Below, in pieces: positions 54,066 to 63,703 of a stretch of 64,000 nucleotides of DNA; within the stretch, counting starts at the first letter, position 1, and every line of letters begins with the position of its first letter. A program made the position numbers and the translations under genes. The notes beneath the pieces are model-generated. The model worked only from the letters and a program-made list of their open reading frames with translations, searched no databases and had not been told where the DNA came from. Where the stretch lies: positions 1,895,001 through 1,959,000 of the forward strand of contig JBBBDQ010001293.1 of the NCBI GenBank assembly GCA_037127315.1, given 5' to 3'. This DNA is from Ascarosepion bandense (Eukaryota > Mollusca > Cephalopoda > Sepiida > Sepiidae).

Positions 54066-54126
54066 TGTTGAATGGCCATTTCGATATGAAGATCCCCACG
54101 GGGGATAACACATCACCTCAGCAACA
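54066..54126 (-). ncRNA. hammerhead motif, left arm of foldback
   Basis: Minus strand mirror of 54206-54266, with the change CATATC for CACATC that keeps a G-U pair in stem II. Confidence 0.55.
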
Positions 54127-54205
54127 GAAAAATCCTTTCAGAAACTGGAGAAAAATTAGTCTACTTTTTAGTCTAATTTTTCTCCAGTTTCTGAAAGGAT
54201 TTTTC

Positions 54206-54266
54206 TGTTGCTGAGGTGATGTGTTATCCCCCGTGGGGATCTTCACATCGAAATGGCCATTCAACA
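54206..54266 (+). ncRNA. hammerhead motif with long stem II, right arm of foldback
   Basis: Stem I TGTTG/CAACA (54206-54210, 54262-54266). Core CTGAGGT (54211-54217; only the final A is replaced by T). Stem II GATGTG/CACATC with inner ATCCCC/GGGGAT pairing. GAA (54250-54252), stem III AT-GGCC-AT and cleavage base T at 54261. All elements are in order. The A-to-T change at the last core position would reduce or abolish cleavage. Confidence 0.58.
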
Positions 54267-54282
54267 TCTTTGAATTAATCCT

Positions 54283-54299
<17 letters not shown>

Positions 54300-54341
<42 letters not shown>

Positions 54342-55640
54342 GCAGGGAATTGTGGAGAGCTATGTTCGCGTACATCGTGTAAGTGCACAGCATATAAAAT
54401 CAAAATAGGATTGTCTATATCATGACAAATATTTCTTCATGCAACCATAACGACGGCTAATGACACTTATTTCTCTAGATAAAAAGCTCTCATCATTCGA
54501 AAACTTTGCTAATTGCAATAAACAATTGCAGGAGATAATGAATCTAGGTCAGTGAATAAGAAAATGGAGTTAGATTAGATTGCAAATGAGGGAGAGGTTT
54601 ATGTAATTGTCTGTAGTAAGTATATGTCTATCAAAATGAATTAAATAAAAATATATCCTTTTTGTTCTAAATGGTTGGTTAGGTAGACGATTGTTATTAT
54701 TAAGGATTGCCTGGTGTATGTCGATAAAAATATATATATATATTTGGGCAACAATCTTTTAAAAACTTTTCGTTAAAAACAACCGACAAGGAAGATTTTA
54801 TCAAATTTTAATTTAATTTTTCCAGTATTCTTACCTGTTTCCTTTTTGCTGAAGATAAGGAACGTAAAAATGTTCCATAATAATTGACTTTCCAAGCGCT
54901 TTCGGCCACTTCACTGGCCATGCTCAGGGATGTTATTTTTCTGATGTTGTAATTTTATACTCATGCTTTGATTGTAACGTAATTTATTTTGTGTTCTTTA
55001 AAACGACCACATCGCGTAAGCGTCTGTACATTAAAAAAAAAACTTTAAAACTCCATTTCAAAATCACAAAATACAACAATTAGTACTTTATTTTCTTTTT
55101 AGAATGCATATTTTGCTATTCAAATGTACCTTCGTATTTCGGCGTCACATTTTCCATTCTCTGCTCGACAATCAAAAAACAAAAACAAAAATCTACATAC
55201 CAAAACTTTTGCCTAAGAAAACTAGTCATGTTCTTCAAATAGCCTTGTCAGCTCAAGACTTCTATATGGATGTCAGACATGGCGGCCAACTTGTTCAGAA
55301 ATTTCTAAATTATCAGCAGTACACAATTTTTTCAGATCAATGATTAAATCTGGTTTCAAGCGAATGATCCCTGGAGGTTTTAAAAATATTTTTCACGATA
55401 CTGGCGCTACATAATCACAAAAATAAAATGTCGACTTTTCACATTACGTTAAACAAAATGTTAGTAAGAGCAGAGCAATACGAGAAAGAGTAAAACTCTT
55501 GAAAAACAGCTTTGAAAGAAAGCCTTCATAAATTTTAACCGACAGTATCACTATCCTGTGAATGAATGACGATTATTTCTTGATAACGAAACGGTTAATA
55601 TTACTGCAATTAATTCCGGATTTTCAGGCACATAATGAAT
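54300..55640. other. unassigned AT-rich stretch; (TA)n at 54290-54336
   Basis: GTGGAGAGCTATGTTCGCGT-ACATCGTG near 54352 resembles the RTE closing motif. A hammerhead-like motif is listed separately at 54889. Frames near 55104-55343 have no recognisable domain. Confidence 0.4.
54889..54932 (-). ncRNA. hammerhead-like motif (Penelope type)
   Basis: Minus strand: CTGAGCA core (one change), stem II GGCCA-GTGAAG-TGGCC (five pairs), GAAA, short stem III within AGCGCT, cleavage base T, then GGA pairing with TCC. Typical layout of Penelope-like hammerheads, slightly decayed. Confidence 0.5.
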
Positions 55641-55642
55641 AC

Positions 55643-55738
55643 TGCGCATGTACATTGTGGTGCAGTGGATATAGGCTCAGAACAAGAAATCAGAGAGACG
55701 AGTTCGAATTCCAGCTGAATTCGTTGCATTCACTTAGA
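55643..55738 (+). mobile_element. SINE-A, 5' part only
   Basis: GCGCATGTACATTGTGGTGC-AGTGGATATAGGCTC head and GAGTTCGAATTCCAGCTGAA-TTCGTTGCATTCACTTA. The rest is missing. Confidence 0.75.
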
Positions 55739-55920
55739 CTTGATAATAAAATTATTGTCATGAAACCAAAAAGATTAGTATTTTTTTTTTCGTGTGTGTT
55801 ACTTTTGTCTGTTTCAATACTATTGAGCTATCGTTCAAGTTTAAATTTCAAGTTTAAATTTCATCGATATTCAGAGAAATTCAAACAATTATTTGGTAAC
55901 CTAATTTGGTGCTTCATTTT

Positions 55921-56391
55921 ATTTACTCCACCCACGTCTATTGAACAGGTGAAGAGGCTCATCCCTTGTTCCCTGTTTAGGATGTGGTTTCCGGCTTTCT
56001 CTTTTATAATCTTTTCACTCCTTTTTCTTTTCTTTTTTTTTTTTCAATTGGAGTAGATAGACTAAACTGTCGCCCGGTTTACACTCCTCCCACGTCTATT
56101 GAACAGGTGAAGGGGCTCATCCCTTGTTCCCTGTTTAGGATGTGGTTTCCGGCTTTCTCTTTTATAATCTTTTCACTCCTTTTTCTTTTTTTTTTTTTCA
56201 ATTGGAGTAGACTAAACTGCCGCCCGGTTCACACCCCACCCATGTCTATTGAACAGGTGAAGAGGCTCATCTCTTGTTCCCTGTTTAGGATGTGGTTTCC
56301 GGTTATCTCTTTTCCAATCTTTTCTCTCTTACGTAGCCCCCTGCACATCAGTAGCGTTACCGCCTTGCTCGGGGTGATATGATAAAAAAAT
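55921..56391 (+). mobile_element. three SINE-B units in tandem
   Basis: The CACGTCTATTGAACAGG block starts at 55932, 56091 and (CATGTCTATT) 56241, periods of about 159 and 150 bp. The first two units stop before the shared LINE-type tail, at TTTTCACTCCTTTTTCTTTT...CAATTGGAGTAGA. Only the third carries the tail (CGTAGCCCCCTGCACATCAG-...GGGGTGATATGATAAAAAAA). A tandem array moved or amplified as a unit is likely. Confidence 0.85.
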
Positions 56392-56744
56392 AAAATTACA
56401 AAATGAAGACATTACCGTCAGAATTATTACAGAAATCTAACAATTCAATTCTTCTAGTGAAAATAACTGCCCCTAAATTTACTGTCATGTATTTGAGAAT
56501 GGCCAACTAAAAGTTCAGTTCAAGGTCATCTTATCGCCTTGGATAGAAAGACAGCCACGCTTAATGATTAACACTGTATATCTAATCCCCACTCCCATCG
56601 ATACTTTTTTTTCTTTCTTTCCCTGTCCCCCTACGACTTTTTCCTCTGGAAAAATCTAACCCATTCATTTTTGTGAAGAATTTTGGTCCGAGGAGCGGTT
56701 TTTTATTTTATTTTCCTCATATCTATATATATATATATATATAT

Positions 56745-56927
56745 TTTTTTAATCGTATCACCCCGAGCAAGGCGGTAACGCCACTGATGTGTAGGGGGCT
56801 ACGTAATATTGAAAAGATTGGAAAAGAGAAAACCGGAAACCACATCCTAAACAGGGAACAAGGGATGAGCCTCTTAACCTGTTCAATAGACGTGGGTGGA
56901 GTGTGAACCGGGCGATAGATAGATCTA
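56745..56927 (-). mobile_element. SINE-B copy
   Basis: Minus strand: ATCGCCCGGTTCACACTCCA to CGTAGCCCCCTACACATCAG-...CTCGGGGTGATACGATT, poly-A and (TA)n. Confidence 0.82.
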
Positions 56928-56938
56928 TATATATATAT

Positions 56939-57147
56939 TGGGAAATATATTAATCTATCCCTTCTTTTTCCAGCTATGGGTTAAATAACAGGACATACTG
57001 GGTTTTGTAGCTTTGGTTGTCAATCAGTCTACTGCAGAAAGTAATGGCAACCTACTGCAGAAAAAAATCTACCCAGTCAATCGTGTCTCTCTCGAGACAT
57101 GATCGCCCAAGTGTATCTTACATATGGCGTTTAAATGACTGATAATG
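56939..57147 (+). mobile_element. SINE-A, 3' part
   Basis: GGAAATATATTAATCTATCC, GGTTAAATAACAGGACATAC, hairpin ATCGTGTCTCTCTCGAGACA-TGAT and GGCGTTTAAATGACTGA tail. Confidence 0.78.
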
Positions 57148-57718
57148 AATACTTTGATTTTTTAGAATCCTATAACTATTACCGGATTTCTATTTTTTAC
57201 AACTAATCCCAGATTTTAAGGTGGGTTTTAATGGGTTAACCATTTTCTGAAATAGATTGTAAGAGTTTTCTTCTTTTCTTAAGAAAAAAAAGGAAATATG
57301 AAGTACAATTAAGGATGGGACAAGAGCAAAATCTATGAAAATGTATGAACAGATTTCTTTAAGAAAAGAAAATGGGGACTTTGTGTCAAGGCCAACAGTG
57401 TATTTAAACAAACATTCCCTGTCGCTCTATTCCTCTACAAAATAAGAAGGGGACAACACAAGTAAAACAAAGCAAGAAATCGGAAAAAAAAAAGTTTCTG
57501 TTTTGGGGCCTATTTGAAAATAATAACCCATATTCTTTTTTTAATTTAAAACAAGAGAAAGCATCTCTTCTTACAGGAGAATATTATTTTAACAATTTTT
57601 TATTTTATTTAGCTTTACTCGTTTGTTTCAATTTCGAATTATTTGTAAAGTTCACCTGCAAGTTAACAAACCTCATCATTGTAGTCGCCACCATCATAAT
57701 TCTTATAAATTATCATTA

Positions 57719-58132
57719 TTTTCACTGGTTCTCTGTCCACGTGAATTTACGCGTGTTTACGCGTGTTACAACGTCAATTACTATTTTCTATCTTCTTGAA
57801 TCCCGCTCATCTTTTACCCTTTCTTCAATACTCACTGAACCCAGTGTTTTCTCTCACTGTATCCCTCTGTCCACTAGTGGCTGCCCCTCCTTGCTCAGGG
57901 TGAAGTAATTTAAAAAAAAGAAAAAAAGCTTAACAAAATTTTTTTGAGATGTTTTCAAATTTAATCTTGGAACCTTTTTCTAGTTTCCTGAGAGGATATG
58001 AGCATAAACTGACTAATGTCTGTTGACTTCTTCCAGGTTCCATTTGCTATTATCAAAGAGTTTTAACTGTATTGGTAGGCTTGTGTACACCAGTGCTTCT
58101 CAAACTATCTATAGTGGCGGACGGTAGTTTTT
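57719..58132 (+). repeat. segmental duplication copy 1: LINE-A-like 3' end plus hAT 5' end
   Basis: TTCACTGGTTCTCTGTCCAC, CTCATCTTTTACCCTTTCTT, GTGGCTGCCCCTCCTTGCTC-AGGGTGAAGTAATTTAAAAA (LINE tail), GCTTAACAAAATTTTTTTGA, CAGTGCTTCTCAAACTATCT-ATAGTGGCGG (hAT end). Nearly identical to 60343-60911 except that about 157 bp of LINE sequence is missing here. Confidence 0.9.
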
Positions 58133-58139
58133 TTTTTTT

Positions 58140-58720
58140 TGTTTTTTTTTCTTTTTCTTATATTGATCAAAAAGATCAATATAAGTTCAGCCTACTTGGT
58201 GGGTTAAATAATGACACATCAAACATCAACGATTCTGTTATGTTTCTGGATTTTGTTAGCCAGGATCATTGTTGCAAAATTTCAGAAGATGTTGGTTTTC
58301 TCGCTCGAAAATTAGTTATACAAAATATACGTGTTCTCTTCTCTGATCTTGTGCCTTACTATGTAAAGTTAGCAACTGTTCAACTGCCATTTAATGGTTA
58401 GTTTTGTTTGGTTTTATTGTGCATAATCACTTCTTTACTTTTTTCTTTATCTTCTGAATTTTTCGTCTTTTTTTCAATAAAAATATAGTTTTTTAAATTC
58501 CCTTTTCTCCTTTGATTTTCATATTTGTTTAACTACTTTTTCTGAATTTCTTTCCCTCGCTTAAATAATTTAATTAATTTCTTAAGTCTTCAATAGCTTC
58601 TTTTGCTTCTGCCTTACGGCTTATTCCTCCTAATCCCCATCACTTCCACTGGAGCATAAGCCATCGACCTCTCGATATCGACGATGGGGACGTCGATGAT
58701 TCTGTAGCGATTTTTTTACA
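58140..58720. other. unassigned; a 70-codon frame at 58180-58400
   Basis: The frame reads DTSNINDSVMFLDFVSQDHC, KISEDVGFLARKLVIQNIRV and ends at a stop at 58401. It follows the hAT end copy, and composition looks somewhat protein-like, so it could be a transposon remnant. Not identified. Confidence 0.3.
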
Positions 58721-58748
58721 GGTTGGGATGATGACCCGACGCAAACTT

Positions 58749-58891
58749 CTTTTACCTCCGGGCGAGGTAGACTGGCTGCCAACAAATGTTATAGAACCCA
58801 ATCGGTCCTGCAATTCAACCCGTAGCTGGTGGAGAGTTGGATTAAATTTCTCAAGGGTATTTGTGGGTAATTCATGTAACGGAATTCGAAC
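58749..58891 (-). mobile_element. SINE-A middle fragment
   Basis: GAGGTAGACTGGCTGCCAAC, TATAGAACCCAATCGGTCCT and CAAGGGTATTTGTGGGTAAT match reverse-complement SINE-A, joined directly to a SINE-C copy. Confidence 0.65.
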
Positions 58892-58892
58892 T

Positions 58893-59190
58893 ATATTTTA
58901 TGCTCCCACACCCTGATTGAGCACTCTGGAAGAATGATAGACTTTGAAAGACAGTAGCTACTCTAGCATGTACGCATCGCTCATTCAGTAATGGATTAGA
59001 ACACTCTGGCTATTGGGCTGGTATAATGACAATATACACGCTAAAAGTCTGCCTTCTTCTACCGAACGTCCATAGCCCAGAGGTAGAATCGCCGACTGAC
59101 GCCAATTCGGTCGGGTTTCAATCCTGGGTTAAAAGCAGTCGGAGTGTAACCGTACTGATGATCTGTGAAACAGATCTGTCTATACAGATA
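58893..59190 (+). mobile_element. SINE-C long form, near full length
   Basis: CACCCTGATTGAGCACTCTG, GTACGCATCGCTCATTCAGT, GTCTGCCTTCTTCTACCGAA, CATAGCCCAGAGGTAGAATC (A box), GGTCGGGTTTCAATCCTGGG (B box), then CCGTA-CTGATGA-TCTGT-GAAAC-AGATCTGTC. Stem II is collapsed. TA-rich sequence follows. Confidence 0.82.
59150..59187 (+). ncRNA. hammerhead remnant in SINE-C (stem II lost)
   Basis: Core CTGATGA and stem III ACAGATCTGT with a GTC site are intact. Stem II has been reduced to five bases and stem I's right strand is changed, so it is inactive. Confidence 0.5.
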
Positions 59191-59214
59191 TATATACAAA
59201 TGTATAAGGAACGA

Positions 59215-59535
59215 AGAAAATATTTGCAACGTTCAAAACATTAATTTAAAACAGTGCTCAATATAGAAAGAGAGCTATGAATATTTATTATATTTTAGAA
59301 TATGTCCAAAGTACAATCTACTACAAAAGTCATTTTGTTTCGACATTATATATACATATATATATATAAGTGGTTTAAACTAATATATGTATATTAATTT
59401 AAAAAAGTGCTCAATATAGAAATAGTGCAATGAATATTTATTATAAATTATATTTTAGAACATTTACAAAGTACAATCTACTACAAAAGTGTACGTTTTG
59501 TTTCGACATTGAAAGAACAAATGTCAGGTAGTAAA
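59215..59535 (-). repeat. hammerhead repeat family H2, two overlapping copies around (TA)n
   Basis: GAACGAAGAAAATATTTGCA, CAGTGCTCAATATAGAAAGA, ATGAATATTTATTATATTTT and CAATCTACTACAAAAGT occur twice (59215-59350, 59385-59535). The first is cut by TATATATA inside the ribozyme. Confidence 0.75.
59478..59531 (-). ncRNA. hammerhead motif, family H2
   Basis: Minus strand: stem I CTAC/GTAG, CTGA then CATT (about five bases of the core are missing relative to the 34126 copy), stem II ACATT/AATGT, GAAAC, stem III ACAAAA-CGTACAC-TTTTGT, cleavage base A at 59482. All stems pair well but the core deletion kills it. Confidence 0.55.
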
Positions 59536-59539
59536 CTTT

Positions 59540-60255
59540 TTTTTTAAAGAGATGGAAATTAACTTCCGTTTATTGGCAAAATAAATTTAACCCATTCATT
59601 TTTGTGAAAAATTTTGGTCCATTTATTGGTAAAATTTTTTTGTCTATGAGGTAAAAGGGGTAGGGAAAATGAGAAACTAGTATATATATATATATATATA
59701 TACTATTTTTAATTAAATAGAAAGCCAAATATTTACCTTAATTTCAAGATTAGTCAATAACCAATGATTTATTTTCTTAATAAAAAACGAATTAAGGACG
59801 CCGTATAAAATTTAGACATTAAAAAGAAAAAATAGCAGATTCTGTTGAGTTACTGTCATGCTATCGTTGGCAAATGTTTTTGCTTTTATTTAATTTGCAA
59901 TGAAGAAGAAATTGTTGTCGCCAAACTGAAAAATGTCGGCCAGTATTTCAATAACGCTCGGAAGACATACAATAATGAACTCATTTGATTCAACCAATTT
60001 GATTATTACTATTCTATCATGCTTAAGGGTAAGAAGGGCCTTGATATTGATTGTATTTTCATGTATTTTTCTATTGTTTTTCTATTATTTGAATGCAGGG
60101 TCGATTTTTCACTCCACCATTTTATGAAACGGAAAATAAAAGAATACGTATGGGACTCGCTGAATTACCACAGCGTTAACAATAGAAATCTTGCATTAAT
60201 TATAACAGGGAGATGTATGCGTCCCATCGGATTTATTTATGGAGCATGTTTTAAG
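59540..60255. other. unassigned AT-rich stretch
   Basis: Frames of 64-83 codons at 59933-60270 show no recognisable domain; the end runs into LINE-like sequence. Confidence 0.35.
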
Positions 60256-60259
60256 GCAA

Positions 60260-60690
60260 TCTTGATTTGAAAATATCCAAAGAATTCTCTGCAATGTAAT
60301 AAGACCTAACTTGGCATCTCGACTTCAAGCGGTTGACGAACTTTTTTCACTGGTTCTCTGTCCACGTGAATTTACGCGTGTTACTAGATTGGCATCTAGG
60401 TCCCAACCTTTTACCGTCGAAATAGTTAAATACAACCGCAACGTCTACACGAACATTATCTTTTCTCGATCTTCATGCCTGTAGAAATCCCTTCCGTTTA
60501 CTTGCTTCCCTGGTATCTACAATCTCTAAAAGAATAAATGCAACGTCAATTACTATTTTCTATCTTCTTGAATCCCGCTCATCTTTTACCCTTTCTTCAA
60601 TACTCACTGAACCCAGTGTTTTCTCTCACTGTATCCCTCTGTCCCCTAGTGGCTGCCCCTCCTTGCTCAGGGTGAAGTAATTTAAAAAAA
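60260..60690 (+). mobile_element. LINE-A-like 3' end, variant subfamily
   Basis: Broken frame: CNVIRPNLASRLQAV-like, CPREFTRVTRLASRSQPFTV, then a SRSSCL-KSLP-like segment, paralleling FTRDTRLATSSHPFTV at 20974-21312. Tail GGCTGCCCCTCCTTGCTCAG-GGTGAAGTAATTTAAAAAAA is a diverged LINE-A tail. The RDVASLCLFYKYFHG block is deleted. Confidence 0.68.
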
Positions 60691-60911
60691 GAAAAAAAAG
60701 CTTAACAAAATTTTTTTGAGATGTTTACAAATTTAATCTTGGAACCTTTTTCTAGTTTCCTGAGAGGATATGAGCATAAACTGACTAATGTCTGTTGACT
60801 TCTTCCAGGTTCCATTTGCTATTATCAAATAGTTTTAACTCTGTATTGGTAGGCTTGTGTACACCAGTGCTTCTCAAACTATCTATAGTGGCGGACCGGT
60901 AGTTTTTTTTT
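60343..60911 (+). repeat. segmental duplication copy 2
   Basis: Longer partner of 57719-58132. It keeps about 157 bp of LINE sequence at 60383-60539 that copy 1 lost. The shared junctions of LINE tail and hAT end show duplication of a block, not repeated insertion. Confidence 0.9.
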
Positions 60912-61587
60912 TCTTTTTCTTCAATATACCAGGGACCGGCAAGAAAAGCAAGCCAATCCAGCTGAATAAGAGGTGGGGACTGTGAACCCCGGAATTTATT
61001 TTTTGAGATATGTATTATTTCAGGGCTAATCAGGTAGATGACGGAACGAGGGTTGCATGGTGTAACAGAAGAAGGCGTGCTCAGAGCCACCAGGGATAGG
61101 GAAACGTGGAAAGCCATGATTGCTTACGTCCTGAAGTTAACAGGACACATAGAAGAAGACTATTTCAGGGACATTTTGAGACTATCTGTAATAAACATGA
61201 GTACATATCTTGTTCATTCTAAGGGCAGTCATCATTGACGTAACAAGTCTTCCCAATGTGCCATTGACCGGTACCATATTTGTGCTATACTAGTTATGGC
61301 AACTGGTTTCGAGGGTATATATTTTTAAAAATCCAGAAAAAATATTTAAAGTTAATATTAATACTTCGTAAGCAATTTGAATTTAATAAAAAGCATTATT
61401 AATCTTCTAAAAAATAGACAGACAATGAAAATGAAAAAAAAAAGCGAAAACGAGTCAAATATCCTGGCAGTCTCTCGTGGCATATAGTTTTACTATTGTT
61501 TCTTTCTTTTCTGGAAAATCTCTGCGTACCGACAGACGATGGCTTGCGTACCGGCGACGATACGCGTACTACACTTTGAGTAGCACT
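60865..61587. mobile_element. hAT-like transposon remnant with RTE insert
   Basis: The left end CAGTGCTTCTCAAACTAT and the right end (reverse complement AGTGCTACTCAAAGTGT) are the usual hAT-type termini, with paired CGGACCGGTAG/GTACCGGCGACGA-like subterminal blocks. No 8-bp target duplication matches across the ends. Coding capacity is absent. Confidence 0.65.
61033..61200 (+). mobile_element. RTE/BovB-like LINE closing segment
   Basis: RATRDRETWKAMIAYVLKLTGHIEED is encoded at 61078-61160, the last residues of RTE-type ORF2 (RxREAWxxxI). It lies inside the hAT-like remnant. Confidence 0.68.
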
Positions 61588-61713
61588 TTCATTGAGAGTT
61601 TTCTGGTTTTGCGTCATCACGTGACAGTGGGAGTCATTTTTTTTTTAGTTGTCAAGGATCACGTCTGTCAAGTCAGTTTGTAGAGTCGTATCGATATTAT
61701 TAGTAGTAGCTGT

Positions 61714-61714
<1 letters not shown>

Positions 61715-61784
<70 letters not shown>

Positions 61785-61825
61785 AAGACAGAGAGAGACA
61801 GAGAGAGATAGAGACAGACAGAGGA
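61715..61825. repeat. (TA)n-(GA)n compound microsatellite
   Basis: TA tract followed by GA and GACA repeats. Confidence 0.95.
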
Positions 61826-61949
61826 GGGGAAGCAGATTAACAGTCTTTGAAATTAAATTTCTAGCCATTATTCCATAATTTAACTCTGTACACGAGTAAT
61901 GGTCGGTGAGACTGGCTGTCAAGATACTGCTTCACGTCATGGAGCCAAA

Positions 61950-62700
61950 TCTCTTCTCCTTTTCTTTCGCTTGATTCTTTTGTTCATATCATCTTCTCCT
62001 TTCTTTGCCTCATCTAATCTTCTTTCTTTCTTTCTTTCTTTAATCTCATCTTCTTTCTTTCCTCTCATTTCATCATCTCTTTTCTTTCTCTCATCTAATC
62101 TTCGCCTTTCTTTCTCTCATCTCATCTTTTTTCTTTCTCTTATTTCATCTTCTTTCTTTCCCTCTTCTCATTTTCTTTCTTTCTCTCATCTCATCTTCTC
62201 TTTTCTTTCTCTCATCTCATCTCATCTGTTTTCTTTCTCTTATCTTCATTTTATTTCACTCATATCATCTTCTATCTTTCTCTCTTCTCATCTTCTCTTT
62301 TCTTTCCCTCATCACATCTTTTTTCTTTCTCTTATCTCATCTTCATCTTCTTTCACTCATTTCATCTTCTTTCTTTCTCTCTTCCCATCTTCTTTCTTTC
62401 TCTCATCTCATCTTCTCTTTTTTTCTCTCATCTCATGTTTTCTTTTCTCTTATTTCATCATCTCTTTTTTCTCTCATCTCATCATCTTTCCTTCTATCAC
62501 TCATCTTCTTTCTTTCGCTTATTTCATTTTTCCTTTCTTTCTCTCATCTCATCTTCTGCTTTCTTTCCCTCATCTCTTCTGCCTTTTCTTCTTCTTATCT
62601 CATCTTCTTCTTTCTTCCTTACCCTTATCTCATCTTCTTCTTTCTTTCCCTCGACTTGTTCTCTCTTTTTCATTTTTTTTTTTTATTTTGTTAATCATCT
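61950..62700. repeat. pyrimidine minisatellite, unit about 20-30 bp
   Basis: Degenerate copies of TTTCTTTCTCTCATCTCATC. The 295-codon Ser/Phe/Leu frame over it is an artefact. Confidence 0.93.
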
Positions 62701-63068
62701 CATTTAATCTTATCTCTTGCCATTTGAACATTGCATGGAATATGATGTTAACTTTTGGTCTTTTATTTTTTTTATTTTTACAGTAAAACAATCAGTTGCC
62801 GTGCGCGAAGATAATGTTTGATTCAAAATTAAATTAAAGTATTACAACGAAAAGTAGGACAACTGAAATGTGAACCTAATTTGAAATGGTTTTACCATGC
62901 AGTTCTTTCTATCTTCAGTTGTATCTGTTTGCTCTCTTTTGCGATTTCAGTCCAAACTTGTCTCATTCTATCCATAGAAAGCATTCTGCTCTAATCAATC
63001 TATTTATCTTACTCTGTATCTGTCATATTTTGTTCTTGAAGAACATAACTACCTCCTACAACTTTATC

Positions 63069-63090
63069 ACCATTTATTGTAATAATAATG

Positions 63091-63128
<38 letters not shown>
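63069..63128. repeat. (AAT)n microsatellite
   Basis: AATAATAAT tract after an ATGATAATA start. Confidence 0.95.
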
Positions 63129-63129
63129 T

Positions 63130-63340
63130 TTTTAAAGTGGCTTCAGTAGAGCTTAAAAAGCTCTGAACCATTTGGGCATTTTTTACATTCATTGTGTCCA
63201 GATAAGGTGACACTTTTAAAAATGCTTAAATATAAAAAAATAGACTAAATTAAAAACAGTACATTGTCAATCCTGTTCAGCGAAACATGTTTTAAAGAGG
63301 GATTGATGCCCAGATACACAATTCTCTTTCTCAATATATA
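63130..63340. other. unassigned sequence
   Basis: AGTGGCTTCAGTAGAGCTTA and CAGCGAAACATGTTTTAAAG only; no family recognised. Confidence 0.4.
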
Positions 63341-63344
63341 TAAT

Positions 63345-63657
63345 CTAAACTTATTTATAAGTGGAACTTTGTCTCTGTGTGTGTCTCTGTGTGTGTCCGT
63401 TGCCTATAGACTCCAAAACAGCTGAACCGATTTTCTTGAAAATTTACACAGTTGTACTATAAGTGTCTGCGAGTGTTCCTAGCTAGGTTTTGTGTCGAGG
63501 TACCCCCGATAAATGTCGAAAATCGATAATCGAAAAAATCGGGTTATATTAGGATTGGTACGATTTTAATCAAATTTGATACACTCATAGACAAAGACAT
63601 AAGAAAGAATATTCAGAAGTTTCAACGTTGCTGTTCTTACAATAGTGCAGAAAATCG

Positions 63658-63703
<46 letters not shown>

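Larger units (their letters stand above)
54040..54295. mobile_element. foldback element with inverted hammerhead motifs
   Basis: AAAAAGGATTAATTCAAAGA...AGAAAAATTAGTCTA and its inverted copy TAGTCTAATTTTTCT...TCTTTGAATTAATCCTTTTT pair over about 115 bp with only one or two differences, so the foldback is recent. (TA)n follows directly. One hammerhead motif lies in each arm. Confidence 0.9.

Noticed and set aside
61899..62786. 295-codon open frame
   Set aside because: Made of a degenerate pyrimidine minisatellite; composition is Ser/Phe/Leu only and no domain is present.
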